Shown here: positions 32,641 through 42,515 of the stretch, piece by piece
Position numbering within the stretch: the first letter of the stretch is position 1
Layout of the letters: every line of letters begins with the position of its first letter
Assembly (NCBI GenBank): GCA_959026535.1
Contig: CAUFMB010000002.1
Coordinates: forward strand, 14,696-78,695
DNA from: an uncultured Collinsella sp.
GTDB lineage: Bacteria; Actinomycetota; Coriobacteriia; Coriobacteriales; Coriobacteriaceae
Length of the DNA: 64,000 nt
Direction: 5' to 3'
Program-made: the position numbers and the translations under genes
The notes under the pieces: generated by a model
The model's database searches: none
What the model was told of the DNA's origin: nothing
The model's input: only the letters and a program-made list of their open reading frames with translations

Positions 32641-33451
32641 AGTGGCGGTACTCGGCGATGATGAAGTCGATGTCGGTTTGAAGGGTGTCCAAGTTTGCCA
32701 GGCGCTCTTTGTCGGCAGGGCGCGTGCGGTAGTAGTACGGCGTCATCTGGAACACCGCCTCGATGTCTGCCTGGGTCTGGAGCGTAATGTTCGCAGACAC
32801 CCGCTGCGTTCCGACCAACTCGAGCTCGGTGGTCTTCGGCAGCTTCTCATCGTTAAGGTACGGCGTATCGTAGAGCACCTCCTTGAGCCCAAAGAGATGA
32901 CGGGCACCCGGCACCACGGTATAGAGTGAGCCCTCTGGAGCCAGCACGCGGGCAAATTCGCGCTCGTTAAAGGGGGCAAAGAGCTCGGTTACCATATCGA
33001 AGGCGCCATCGGCCACGGGGATATCCTTCATGTTGGCCACAAAATAGGTCGCATCGCCGCGCTTGGCGGCCAGGCGCACCATCTCCTTGCCCAGGTCGAA
33101 ACCGTAGGCATCCACGCCCGGCACCGCGCCCATGGCACTCGTGTAATAGCCCTCGCCGCAGCAAATATCGAGCAGCGACATGGGACTGCTCGTAGATGCA
33201 GCACGCCCAGACACCTGCTTGCGCACCAGCTCGACCATCGCATCGCGCAACGGCGCATAGTAACCGCGGTTCAGAAAGTCGCGACGGCTGCGTGCCTGCG
33301 ACTTGGGATCGCCCATGGAGTCGCCGCTCTTGGACGAGCGCAGCAGATATAGATAGCCCTCGCGCGCACGGTCAAACCGGTGCCCACCCGCGCATGCAGC
33401 ACCGCGTTCGTCATCCACCAGCGGCTCATGGCAAACGGGACACAACAACAT
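32639..33451 (-). CDS. rlmA: 23S rRNA (guanine-N1)-methyltransferase, RlmA family
   Basis: This 270-residue protein has an N-terminal zinc-binding part (CPVCHEPL, then CAGGHRFDRAREGYLYLL), the linker DFLNRGYYAPLRD, and a SAM domain with LLDICCGEGYYTSA. Those elements match RlmA(I)/(II), which methylates G745 or G748 of 23S rRNA. RlmA(II) methylation is known to affect tylosin sensitivity; which position is used here cannot be told. The start is ATG 33451. Confidence 0.88.
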   Translation of the reverse strand: MLLCPVCHEPLVDDERGAACAGGHRFDRAREGYLYLLRSSKSGDSMGDPKSQARSRRDFLNRGYYAPLRDAMVELVRKQVSGRAASTSSPMSLLDICCGEGYYTSAMGAVPGVDAYGFDLGKEMVRLAAKRGDATYFVANMKDIPVADGAFDMVTELFAPFNEREFARVLAPEGSLYTVVPGARHLFGLKEVLYDTPYLNDEKLPKTTELELVGTQRVSANITLQTQADIEAVFQMTPYYYRTRPADKERLANLDTLQTDIDFIIAEYRH

Positions 33452-33507
33452 GGCAACTCCTTAGCGCGAACAACACAACGCCCACCATTGTCGCATGCCT
33501 TCCCCGC

Positions 33508-33565
33508 CTAGTCATTGGGGACGTTCTTGAATGACTAGTCGTTTTAGAACGTCCCCAATGACTAG
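33508..33565. repeat. Large palindromic repeat with AATGACTAGTCG loop, copy 1
   Basis: Perfect 20-bp arms (33508-33527 and 33546-33565, containing GGGGACGTTCT and AGAACGTCCCC) enclose an 18-nt loop with AATGACTAGTCG. The arm end ATGACTAG recurs in the loop. It sits between divergent rlmA and the MATE gene. A related copy is at 58052-58115. Confidence 0.8.
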
Positions 33566-33629
33566 TCGATTAGGAGTATCATCGTCTGCGCAAATAAGCA
33601 CAAAATAGCATGTTAGAGATTGAGAGCGT

Positions 33630-35012
33630 ATGGCTGACACCGTATCTAAGCACATTGACATGACCACCGGCTCGCTGTGGCGCAATATTCCCCTGTTCGC
33701 CTTCCCCGTGGCCGCCACGAGCATCTTGGAGCAGCTGTCGAACCTCATCGCCACGGTCATCATCGGTAACTTCTCGGGCGACCAGGGAACCCTCGCCATG
33801 GCGGCGGTCGGCTCCAATGTTCCGCTTACCAGCCTTATGCTCAACCTGTTTATTGGCATGTCGCTTGGCTCCAACGTGGTCATCGCCAACGCTATCGGCC
33901 GCAACGATCAGAACATGGTCAAACGCGCCGTCCATACCTCGATTTTAATGGCGCTCGTGGGCTTTGTCGTCATCGCCCTGGGCGAGATCTTTGCCGAGCC
34001 CATGCTCGCCGCGCTCAACGTTCCCGCCGAAACCATGCCGCTCGCTTCGCTCTACCTGCGCGTCTTTTTGCTCAGCATGCCCTCGATCTTGCTCTACAAC
34101 TTTGAGGCCGCGATCTTCCGCTCCGTCGGCATCACCCGCATGCCGCTGCAGGCGCTTGCTGTGTCCACCGTCCTCAACATTGGCCTGGACCTCATCTTTG
34201 TCCCCGTACTCCACTGGGGCGTCACAGGCGTCGCCATCGCCACCGCCATCGCCTACACCGTCAGCGCCGCTACGCTCTTTATCCGCCTGCTCAAGACCGA
34301 CTCCGTCGTCCGCGTCACCCCGCGCGACTTGGCTATCGACCCCGTCGCCCTCAAGCGCATCGTCAAGATCGGCCTGCCCGCCGGCATCCAAAGCGCCGTC
34401 TTTGCTGTCGCCAACATCATCATCCAGTCTGCCATCAACAGCCTGGGCACCGAGGTCATGGCGGCATCGAGCGCCGCCATGAGCCTGGAGTACGTGTGTT
34501 ACAACCTGCTCAACAGCTTTAGCCAGGCTTGCACCACCTTTGTGGGACAAAACCACGGTGCCCGCAAGATCGACCGCTGCACCAAAACGCTCAAGGTCTG
34601 CCTGGTCGAAGGCGGTATCGTTGCACTCACCACGATTATCGTTATTGTCGGCCTGGGGCGCGAGATCCTATCGCTGTTCAACAGCGATCCCAACATCGTC
34701 TCGATTGGCTATATCCGCGTGTGCTCGATCTTCCCGGCGTACGCCTTTAGCATGTTCTACGAAAACATGTCAGGCTACCTGCGCGGCTTTGGTATCTCGC
34801 TCACGCCCGCCCTCATCACCATGATCTGCGTCTGCGGCATCCGCTTCTATTGGGTGTTCTGCGTGTTCCCGCACTTCCGCACCTTTGCGAACATCATGAT
34901 GGTCTATCCCATCAGCTTGGGCACCACGGCGTTCTTTATGGTCGTGGCGGTGCTACTCTGCCACCCGGCACGCACCTATCGCGCCACCCAAGCCAAAGCG
35001 ACAGCCCGCTAA
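33630..35012 (+). CDS. MATE-family efflux transporter
   Basis: This 460-residue membrane protein has the twelve-helix MATE fold with two homologous halves. LWRNIPLFAFPVAATSILEQ, NVVIANAIGRND and the second-half AMSLEYVCYNLLNSFSQACT with FVGQNHGA are characteristic. It exports organic cations or drugs by Na+ or H+ antiport. Length is normal. It appears monocistronic, with a palindromic repeat 65 bp upstream and a convergent LysR gene 27 bp downstream. The substrate is unknown. Confidence 0.9.
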   Translation: MADTVSKHIDMTTGSLWRNIPLFAFPVAATSILEQLSNLIATVIIGNFSGDQGTLAMAAVGSNVPLTSLMLNLFIGMSLGSNVVIANAIGRNDQNMVKRAVHTSILMALVGFVVIALGEIFAEPMLAALNVPAETMPLASLYLRVFLLSMPSILLYNFEAAIFRSVGITRMPLQALAVSTVLNIGLDLIFVPVLHWGVTGVAIATAIAYTVSAATLFIRLLKTDSVVRVTPRDLAIDPVALKRIVKIGLPAGIQSAVFAVANIIIQSAINSLGTEVMAASSAAMSLEYVCYNLLNSFSQACTTFVGQNHGARKIDRCTKTLKVCLVEGGIVALTTIIVIVGLGREILSLFNSDPNIVSIGYIRVCSIFPAYAFSMFYENMSGYLRGFGISLTPALITMICVCGIRFYWVFCVFPHFRTFANIMMVYPISLGTTAFFMVVAVLLCHPARTYRATQAKATAR

Positions 35013-35039
35013 ACACCGCACTCAACGCCACGCCAGTCA

Positions 35040-35906
35040 TTAATTGACAATATGTGAGCTCATATAGTCGATAAAGCGCCTCGTGGCGATGGGCATGGTG
35101 TCCCAGCTGCGCCAGGCGGCCACCACGTCGCGCGAGGGGGCATGCACGATGGGCCGCACACGAATATCGGCTCGCATGCCCTCCACAGTACGACGGTAGA
35201 GCATGCTCACGCCTAGCCCCTCCTCCACCATCGCCATGATGGTGTAGTCGTCGGTCACCTCACTCGTCACGTGCGGCGACAGCCCATGCGACGCGAATGC
35301 ATCGAGCACCAGACTCTGTTCGCCCTCATCCAGCAGCACAAACGGCTCGGACGCCAGATCGGTGAGTGTCACCTTTTCCTTTGCCGTCAGCGGATGCGCG
35401 GCCGGCAACAATGCTACCAACTCGTCGTGATAGACCACGCGCTTCTCGAGCCCAGCGGTAAATCCGCGCGCCGTAAAACAAAAATCAACCACGCCATCGT
35501 GCACCCGCTGGGCGTTGCGCGTGTAGTCGCCCTGCTTGAGGGTAAAGCGTACGCCCGGGTGCAGCGCACCAAAGTCGCGGATCACGCGCGGCAACACGGT
35601 TCGACTCACGTTGGTAAACGTCGCGATACGAATATCGGTCGACGAAAGCCCCCGCAGCTCCTGGCGCTTGCCCTCGAGCTCGACCTCGGCAGTCACGATC
35701 TGGCGCAGGTACGGCAGATATTGTTTGCCGTCGCGCGTAAGCGAAACGCCCTGCTTACCGCGCTCGATAAGTGTGGTGCCCAGCTCGCGCTCGAGCGCCT
35801 TGACGGCCTGGCTCACCGCACTTTGCGTATAGCCCAACTCGTCCGCCGCGGCCTTAAGACTGCCGCGATCGACCACCATACAAACAATCTGATACCGCGA
35901 TGCCAT
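35040..35906 (-). CDS. LysR-family transcriptional regulator
   Basis: This 288-residue regulator has a helix-turn-helix at residues 1-60 (GSLKAAADELGYTQSAVSQA) and an effector domain with KQGDYTRNAQRVHDGVVDF. It is divergent from a DMT-family exporter gene 158 bp away, a common arrangement for LysR proteins that activate the neighbouring transporter. A short palindrome AAAACGTTTT (35932-35941) lies in the shared region. The inducer is unknown. Confidence 0.88.
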   Translation of the reverse strand: MASRYQIVCMVVDRGSLKAAADELGYTQSAVSQAVKALERELGTTLIERGKQGVSLTRDGKQYLPYLRQIVTAEVELEGKRQELRGLSSTDIRIATFTNVSRTVLPRVIRDFGALHPGVRFTLKQGDYTRNAQRVHDGVVDFCFTARGFTAGLEKRVVYHDELVALLPAAHPLTAKEKVTLTDLASEPFVLLDEGEQSLVLDAFASHGLSPHVTSEVTDDYTIMAMVEEGLGVSMLYRRTVEGMRADIRVRPIVHAPSRDVVAAWRSWDTMPIATRRFIDYMSSHIVN

Positions 35907-36064
35907 CGTGCCTCCACATCAATGCAGCCGTAAAACGTTTTGCCAGCGCTTTTCGCACCAACTTTAGCGTTTCTTAATCATACTGAAGATACATTCGCTT
36001 TACTACATCCAAATCTGGGAGCAGAATCCTTTGTGCGAAACCGTTCTGTAACAAAAGGAGTCCC

Positions 36065-36967
36065 ATGGATCGCAAAAAAGCAATCGCGCTCTCATTTTCC
36101 GTTCCCGTCGCATGGGGCTTTTCGTATCCCCTCATGAAGATCGGTATGGACAGCATGAACGCCACGAGCATCGTCGCGCTACGCTGCATCATCGCCTTTG
36201 TGGTCTGCCTGCTGCTCTTCCACAAGCACGCGTTGCGCATCAACCGCGACCTTATGGTTCGTGCCGCCATCATCGGTGCCATCATGGCAACCGAGCTCAC
36301 CTGCATGTGCCTGGGCTCCAGCCTCACCTCCGCCTCCACCGCCGGCTTTTTGCAGAGCCTGACGGTCGTAATCGTGCCGTTTGCCAACGCCGCCCTGCTG
36401 CGTCGCGCCCCCGAGCGCAAAGTGCTCGTCGGCACCGCCATCGTCACCTGCGGTATGTTGCTGCTCTCGGGCGCAGACTTTACCAGCCTGAATCCCGGCG
36501 CGATCATCATGCTGCTCTCGGCCTTTGTCTACGCTGGACATATCATTGTCGCCAAGCGCTTTGTCGAAGAAGTCGACCCGCTGGCCCTGGGCGTTTGGCA
36601 GCTGGGCTTCGGCGGCTTGTTCTCGGGCATCGCCGCATTCACCTTTGGCGGCTTCACGCTTCCCAGTACGCCCAGCGAGGTCGTGGTCGTCATCGCACTC
36701 GCACTCATCTGCTCTGCCTATGGCTTTATCACCCAAACGCTCGTGCAGCCCCACGTGCCTGCCGAGACCACCGGCTTCGCCTTCTCGCTCGAGCCGGTAT
36801 GCTCCGCCGTCTTTTCGTTCTTCTTGGTCGGCGAGGTCCTGAGCCCCATCGCCTTCCTTGGCGCCGCTCTCATCCTCACCGGCGTCATGGTGGCAACCGT
36901 CGAGCTTCCGCGCCTCCGCGCACATGGACAGGCTCGCATGACAGGAGCGCCCGAGCGCGTCTCGTAG
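36065..36967 (+). CDS. DMT-superfamily (EamA) transporter
   Basis: This 300-residue protein has ten predicted helices in two EamA repeats. PVAWGFSYPLMKIGMD, CLGSSLTSASTAGFLQSLT at helix 4 and VPAETTGFAFSLEPVCSAVF in the second half are typical. Members export amino acids or other metabolites. AAAGGAG precedes ATG 36065. The divergent LysR gene probably controls it. A small hairpin follows the gene. Confidence 0.87.
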   Translation: MDRKKAIALSFSVPVAWGFSYPLMKIGMDSMNATSIVALRCIIAFVVCLLLFHKHALRINRDLMVRAAIIGAIMATELTCMCLGSSLTSASTAGFLQSLTVVIVPFANAALLRRAPERKVLVGTAIVTCGMLLLSGADFTSLNPGAIIMLLSAFVYAGHIIVAKRFVEEVDPLALGVWQLGFGGLFSGIAAFTFGGFTLPSTPSEVVVVIALALICSAYGFITQTLVQPHVPAETTGFAFSLEPVCSAVFSFFLVGEVLSPIAFLGAALILTGVMVATVELPRLRAHGQARMTGAPERVS

Positions 36968-36993
36968 ACCCCGCTCCTTATACAGCCGCGGCA

Positions 36994-37016
36994 TAAAGGC
37001 AACCGGTGCGCCTTTA
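36994..37016 (+). terminator. Weak stem-loop between the DMT gene and ung
   Basis: TAAAGGC (36994-37000) pairs with GCCTTTA (37010-37016) over a 9-nt loop, without a T run. A possible terminator or leader hairpin. Confidence 0.35.
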
Positions 37017-37055
37017 CAATAGATGCCAACAGAGCATCTGCCATAAAGGAGCCCC

Positions 37056-37781
37056 ATGGACAGCGCAACTCGCGACCGCAACATAGCAACTTGGTTGGGC
37101 GATGCGCCGCAGCCGGTACGTGACACGACGAACCAGCTGCTCGAGCGCATCGCCCTTTTGCGTGCCGAGCAGACTATCTACCCGGCACAAGACGACATCC
37201 TCAATGCCCTCGCCTACACGCCGGCCGACCAGGTCAAAGTTGTCATCTTGGGTCAAGACCCCTATCACGGACCCAACCAGGCCATGGGGCTGTCGTTCTC
37301 GGTCCCCGCGACGCAAACCAAGTTGCCGCCGAGCCTGCGCAACATCTATAAGGAGCTCAAAGCCGATCTGGATTGCCCCATTCCCGCCACGGGAGACCTA
37401 ACACCATGGGCACGACAGGGCGTCCTGCTCCTCAACACTACGCTCACCGTGCGCGAGCATGCCGCGAACTCGCACGCCAGGCTGGGCTGGAGCACCCTGA
37501 CCGACTACATTATCGAACGCTGCTGCCAGCTGCCCCAGCCGGTAGTTTTTTTGGCATGGGGTCGCTTTGCCCAGCAGATGGTCGAAGGCAAGCTCGCCGC
37601 GACCGGCGCGGGCAAGGCAACCGGCAAGTTCTGCCTGGCCTCTACGCACCCCTCGCCGCTTTCAGCCAACCGTGCCACGGCAGAACTCCCCGCTTTTATG
37701 GGGTCGAGCCCCTTCTCCGCTGCCAATCGGCTACTCGAACAGCACGGCTCGACCCCCGTCAACTGGACTTGCCTCGACTAA
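37056..37781 (+). CDS. ung: Uracil-DNA glycosylase, family 1
   Basis: This 241-residue repair enzyme removes uracil from DNA. VVILGQDPYHG carries the water-activating Asp, GVLLLNTTLTV the uracil-specificity region, and STHPSPLSA the catalytic His loop. All motifs are intact. ATG 37056 has AAAGGAG upstream. It is monocistronic with a shared bidirectional terminator. Confidence 0.96.
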   Translation: MDSATRDRNIATWLGDAPQPVRDTTNQLLERIALLRAEQTIYPAQDDILNALAYTPADQVKVVILGQDPYHGPNQAMGLSFSVPATQTKLPPSLRNIYKELKADLDCPIPATGDLTPWARQGVLLLNTTLTVREHAANSHARLGWSTLTDYIIERCCQLPQPVVFLAWGRFAQQMVEGKLAATGAGKATGKFCLASTHPSPLSANRATAELPAFMGSSPFSAANRLLEQHGSTPVNWTCLD

Positions 37782-37796
37782 TAATCGATACATCAA

Positions 37797-37833
37797 AAAC
37801 GCGCCCGACGGCTTTCCATCGGGCGCGTTTCCT
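37797..37833. terminator. Bidirectional terminator, ung and SDR genes
   Basis: AAACGCGCCCGA (37797-37808) pairs with TCGGGCGCGTTT (37819-37830). An A run on the left and T run on the right serve the two convergent genes. Confidence 0.85.
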
Positions 37834-38512
37834 ATTCGGGCCAAATAAATTGTGTGCGGCCGGCCTCGCCGCCATCGATCAGCAGACTCTGCCCGGTCAT
37901 AAACCGGTTGGTCACGCCCACAAAGTAGATCCACTCGGCGATCTCTTGGGCGGTGGCCCAGCGTTTAAGCGGCGTGAGCTCCATAATCTGGTTCCACAGG
38001 TGCTCGTCTTCCATCACGCAACGGTTGAGCGGCGTGATAACGCCGCCCGGGTCCACACTGTTGGCGATAGCCTGCGGTGCCAGACGGTTTGCAAGGTTCT
38101 TGGTGTAGGCGATAACGCCGCCCTTGCTGGCGGCATAGGCGGGAAACTCCGATCCCGTATGCCCGCTCGCCGACCCCACATTGACCACGGATCTAATCGC
38201 CGGCGCCGGCTTGGCGGCAAGCCCCTCCCCCACAAAGGCGTAGCGCTCGGTCACGTTGATGGTGCCATACAGGTTGGCGGCGATGTCGTCGGCCGAATCC
38301 TGCGTACCGGCAACGTTCACGATCACCTGGGGTTCAAGGTCGCCTGGAAACGAGCCCGGCTCGCGGACATCAACGATCAGATGGCGGTAGCGCTCGTGTT
38401 CGACCGCCGCCGGCAGCAGATCAAAGCCCACAACCTCGTGGCCCTCGTCCAAAAAGCGCTGCACGCACGCGGCTCCGATACCGCCCGAAGCGCCCGTGAT
38501 CAAAACCCGCAT
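37832..38512 (-). CDS. Short-chain dehydrogenase/reductase
   Basis: This 226-residue NAD(P)-dependent oxidoreductase has TGASGGIGAACV (TGxxxGxG cofactor loop), NVAGTQ, VNVGSASG with the catalytic Ser, YAASKGG with the catalytic Tyr and Lys, and PGGVITP. An Asp after the second strand (VVGFDLLP) suggests NAD preference. The substrate is unknown. It lies nine bases downstream of the queuosine-precursor transporter gene, probably in one operon, with no obvious functional link. Confidence 0.88.
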   Translation of the reverse strand: MRVLITGASGGIGAACVQRFLDEGHEVVGFDLLPAAVEHERYRHLIVDVREPGSFPGDLEPQVIVNVAGTQDSADDIAANLYGTINVTERYAFVGEGLAAKPAPAIRSVVNVGSASGHTGSEFPAYAASKGGVIAYTKNLANRLAPQAIANSVDPGGVITPLNRCVMEDEHLWNQIMELTPLKRWATAQEIAEWIYFVGVTNRFMTGQSLLIDGGEAGRTQFIWPE

Positions 38513-38521
38513 ACTTGCTCC

Positions 38522-39244
38522 TTAGGCGGTTGCGTGGCGCTCGAGGTACTCGGAACCCACATTCTCGCGCTCCCAGCCGCGCACGACCCTGTAGCCCACG
38601 GGGCTCAGGAAGACCTCGCACAGCAGCTCGGCGACAGCGCCGGTCAGCGAGCACATAAGGACCTGCACCCAGGTCCAACCAAAGAACGTGTGGCTCACCA
38701 CAATGGCAAAGACCAAGTTGTCGATAAACTGGCCAATGCCCGTGGACACATAGGAGCGAAAGGCAAAGCTCGCAAAATTATTCTTTTTGAGCATGCGGCC
38801 GAGCGACTGGTTGAGCGTGGAGTTAACCACGGCAGAAACGAGCATTGCCAGCGAAGAGCCCAGCACCACGTACCAGGTGCCGCCGATGGTGGCGTTAAGG
38901 GCAGTGTTGACCTCGATCATGCCCGTGTCGTAGTAGGCGCCCCACATGCCGGGCGTGAGCGAGCATGCCCAAAAGCACAGACTCACGGCCAGGTTGACCA
39001 GCAGCGCGAGGATAGAGATTTTGATGGATGCCTTGGCGCCAAAGCGCTTGCAGATCATGTCCTGGCACAAAAACGAAACCCAGCTCACCACAAAGCCACA
39101 GTCGAGCGCCAGATACGGCAGGCTGATGAGCTCTTTGTTGGCCAGCAGGTTCATCATGATGACGCTCACGAAAAACAGCGAAACCGTTGCCGCGGGAATG
39201 CTCCGCAACAGGACCTTGTAGTCCTCCATGACCTTCTTGATCAT
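38522..39244 (-). CDS. Queuosine precursor transporter, YhhQ/VUT family
   Basis: This 240-residue protein has about six to seven membrane helices. FFVSVIMMNLLANKELISLP, FLCQDMICKRFG and the C-terminal VGYRVVRGWE fit the VUT/YhhQ family, whose members import preQ0, preQ1 or queuine. AAAGGAG precedes the start. The 5' leader has a hairpin and A-rich tail next to the ribosome site that could be a preQ1 sensor. A strong promoter lies further upstream. Confidence 0.85.
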   Translation of the reverse strand: MIKKVMEDYKVLLRSIPAATVSLFFVSVIMMNLLANKELISLPYLALDCGFVVSWVSFLCQDMICKRFGAKASIKISILALLVNLAVSLCFWACSLTPGMWGAYYDTGMIEVNTALNATIGGTWYVVLGSSLAMLVSAVVNSTLNQSLGRMLKKNNFASFAFRSYVSTGIGQFIDNLVFAIVVSHTFFGWTWVQVLMCSLTGAVAELLCEVFLSPVGYRVVRGWERENVGSEYLERHATA

Positions 39245-39271
39245 TATGTACTCCTTTGGTTTTAGGTTTAA

Positions 39272-39300
39272 CGAGCAGGATATCGGACCCGAACTGCTCG
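39272..39300 (-). promoter_or_regulatory. Leader hairpin, possible preQ1-responsive pseudoknot
   Basis: On the minus strand a stem CGAGCAG/CTGCTCG (39272-39278 and 39294-39300) has a loop containing GGGT, followed by GTTAAACCTAAAACC just before AAAGGAG. GGGT could pair with ACCT, an H-type pseudoknot as in preQ1 switches. The fit to a known class is not shown. Confidence 0.35.
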
Positions 39301-39329
39301 GACGCCCCGGTCTTGAGACGACGGTGGGT

Positions 39330-39358
39330 ATAATAGCCGCTCACACGGCATAAGGCAA
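39330..39358 (-). promoter_or_regulatory. Promoter of the queuosine transporter-SDR operon
   Basis: On the minus strand TTGCCT (39358-39353) and TATTAT (39335-39330) are 17 bp apart. The start codon is 86 bp downstream, leaving room for the structured leader. Confidence 0.55.
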
Positions 39359-39400
39359 GCAAACGGCGCGGCAGCCCCGCAGGGCCACCGCGCCGATGCG

Positions 39401-41014
<1,614 letters not shown>

Positions 41015-41144
41015 GCGGATCCTTTCTTGCATTGAGTGCATTACGTCGTTGTAACCGCATTATTGTAGCCGCGAAACCTCGCTCTAGAGCGCCTATCAGG
41101 ACAAATTCATCAGTTGGGGCCTGGGTAGCCGGCCCAATCAGCAT

Positions 41145-41182
41145 TTGCCTCTTGCATAACTGTGCATAGTGTATATATACTG
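41145..41182 (+). promoter_or_regulatory. Promoter of the GntR-ABC operon
   Basis: TTGCAT is followed after 17-18 bp by ATATAC or TATACT, just upstream of and overlapping the inverted repeat at 41169-41202. Overlap of promoter and operator fits autorepression. Confidence 0.5.
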
Positions 41183-41202
41183 TGCTTACCGGTTATATAC
41201 AC
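41169..41202. promoter_or_regulatory. Operator-like inverted repeat of the YtrA-type regulator
   Basis: GTGTATATA (41169-41177) and TATATACAC (41194-41202) are perfect arms 16 bp apart, 28 bp upstream of the GntR gene. YtrA-subfamily operators typically end in GTGTA and TACAC in this form. Confidence 0.65.
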
Positions 41203-41229
41203 GTGTAGCCCATCAGCTAAGGAGCCGCT

Positions 41230-41610
41230 GTGGACATCATCCTATCCAATTCGAGCGATAAGCCCATCTACGAGCAGATAACCTCGCAGGTCAAAGCTCA
41301 GATTTTATCGGGCACGCTCGCTGCGGGCGCCAAACTCCCCAGCATCCGTGCACTCGCGAGCGATCTTGGCGTGAGCGTCATCACCACCAAGCGCGCCTAC
41401 GCCGACCTGGAGCAGCTCGGGTTTATCTGCACCGTGCAGGGCAAGGGCTGTTTTGTCGCCGAGGGCAACCAGGAGCTTTTGCGCGAAAACCAGCTCTGCC
41501 ATATCGAAGAGCTACTTGCGAAAGCGGCGAGCCAAGCCGAAACCCTGGGCGTCACGCGCGACAAACTGCACGAGATGCTCGACCTGGTGGCCCCCGAAAC
41601 CATGCAGTAG
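41230..41610 (+). CDS. GntR-family regulator, YtrA subfamily
   Basis: This 126-residue regulator has a winged helix-turn-helix (PIYEQITSQVKAQILSGTLA, LPSIRALASDLGVSVITTKR, GKGCFVAEG) and only a short helical tail, as in YtrA-type repressors. It starts at GTG 41230 after AAGGAG. It is first in an operon with an ABC ATPase and an ABC-2 permease, the standard arrangement of this subfamily, and is expected to repress its own operon through the inverted repeat at 41169-41202. Known YtrA-type systems respond to cell-wall-active compounds; the signal here is unknown. Confidence 0.9.
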   Translation: MDIILSNSSDKPIYEQITSQVKAQILSGTLAAGAKLPSIRALASDLGVSVITTKRAYADLEQLGFICTVQGKGCFVAEGNQELLRENQLCHIEELLAKAASQAETLGVTRDKLHEMLDLVAPETMQ

Positions 41611-41633
41611 CCATCTGCAAGAAAGGCTATACC

Positions 41634-42515
41634 ATGCAAAACTTGCTAGAACTCAAAGGCATCTCACGCACTGTAAGCGACCGCTTTTCGCTGCGCGACG
41701 TCACGCTTGCCGTGGAGCCCGGCCAGATCGTCGGCTTTGTTGGTGCCAATGGTGCCGGCAAAACAACGACGATTCGCGCCGCGCTCGGGCTTATCAAGCT
41801 CGATGCCGGCGAGGTGCACCTGTTTGGGCAGCGCTGTGGCGCCGACGCGCCCGATGAGACACAGCGCTGCCTGCGCTCCCGCGTCGGTCTCGTCCTGGAC
41901 ACATGCCCCTTCCCTTCAACGCTCAAGGCGGGCCAGATCGAGGCACTCGTAGGCCCGGCGTACCCCACCTGGAGCCACGACACCTTCGCCAGCCTCATCG
42001 ACCGATTTGGCTTGGATCCCAAGGCAAAGGTCAAGGACCTCTCCCGCGGCATGGGCATGAAGCTGCAGCTTGCCTGCGCGCTCAGCCACCAGGCCAAGCT
42101 GCTCGTTTTGGACGAAGCCACCGCGGGCCTCGATCCCATGGCACGCGAGGAGCTGCTCGATGAGCTGCTCGCCTTTGTTTCCGACGGCCTGCACAGCGTG
42201 CTGCTCTCGAGCCATATTACGTCCGACCTCGATCGCGCCGCCGACCGCGTCATCTGCATCGATAACGGCTCGATTATTTTTGACCTGCCGCGCGAGGACA
42301 TTACTGACCGCGCCGGCATCGCCCACTGTACCCAAGCACAGGCCGCCGAGCTTATGGCTTGCGTCGAAGGCGCCCGTGCCGTCCACCACGCCTATAGCGT
42401 GGACGTGCTCGTGCCCAACCGTCGCGAAACGCTCGAAGCCTTTCCCGAGATTCCCTGCGATCGGGCAACCATTGATGACTATCTGCGCCTCATGCTGAAA
42501 GGGGCTTCGAAATGA
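41634..42515 (+). CDS. ABC transporter ATP-binding protein
   Basis: This 293-residue ATPase has VGANGAGKTTT (Walker A), a divergent signature LSRGMGMKLQLACAL, and LLVLDEATAGLDP (Walker B). It is of the ABC-2 (CcmA/YtrB) type. It starts 23 bp after the GntR gene and overlaps the permease gene by four bases, so the three form one operon. It should energise export by the downstream permease. The substrate is unknown. Confidence 0.9.
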   Translation: MQNLLELKGISRTVSDRFSLRDVTLAVEPGQIVGFVGANGAGKTTTIRAALGLIKLDAGEVHLFGQRCGADAPDETQRCLRSRVGLVLDTCPFPSTLKAGQIEALVGPAYPTWSHDTFASLIDRFGLDPKAKVKDLSRGMGMKLQLACALSHQAKLLVLDEATAGLDPMAREELLDELLAFVSDGLHSVLLSSHITSDLDRAADRVICIDNGSIIFDLPREDITDRAGIAHCTQAQAAELMACVEGARAVHHAYSVDVLVPNRRETLEAFPEIPCDRATIDDYLRLMLKGASK

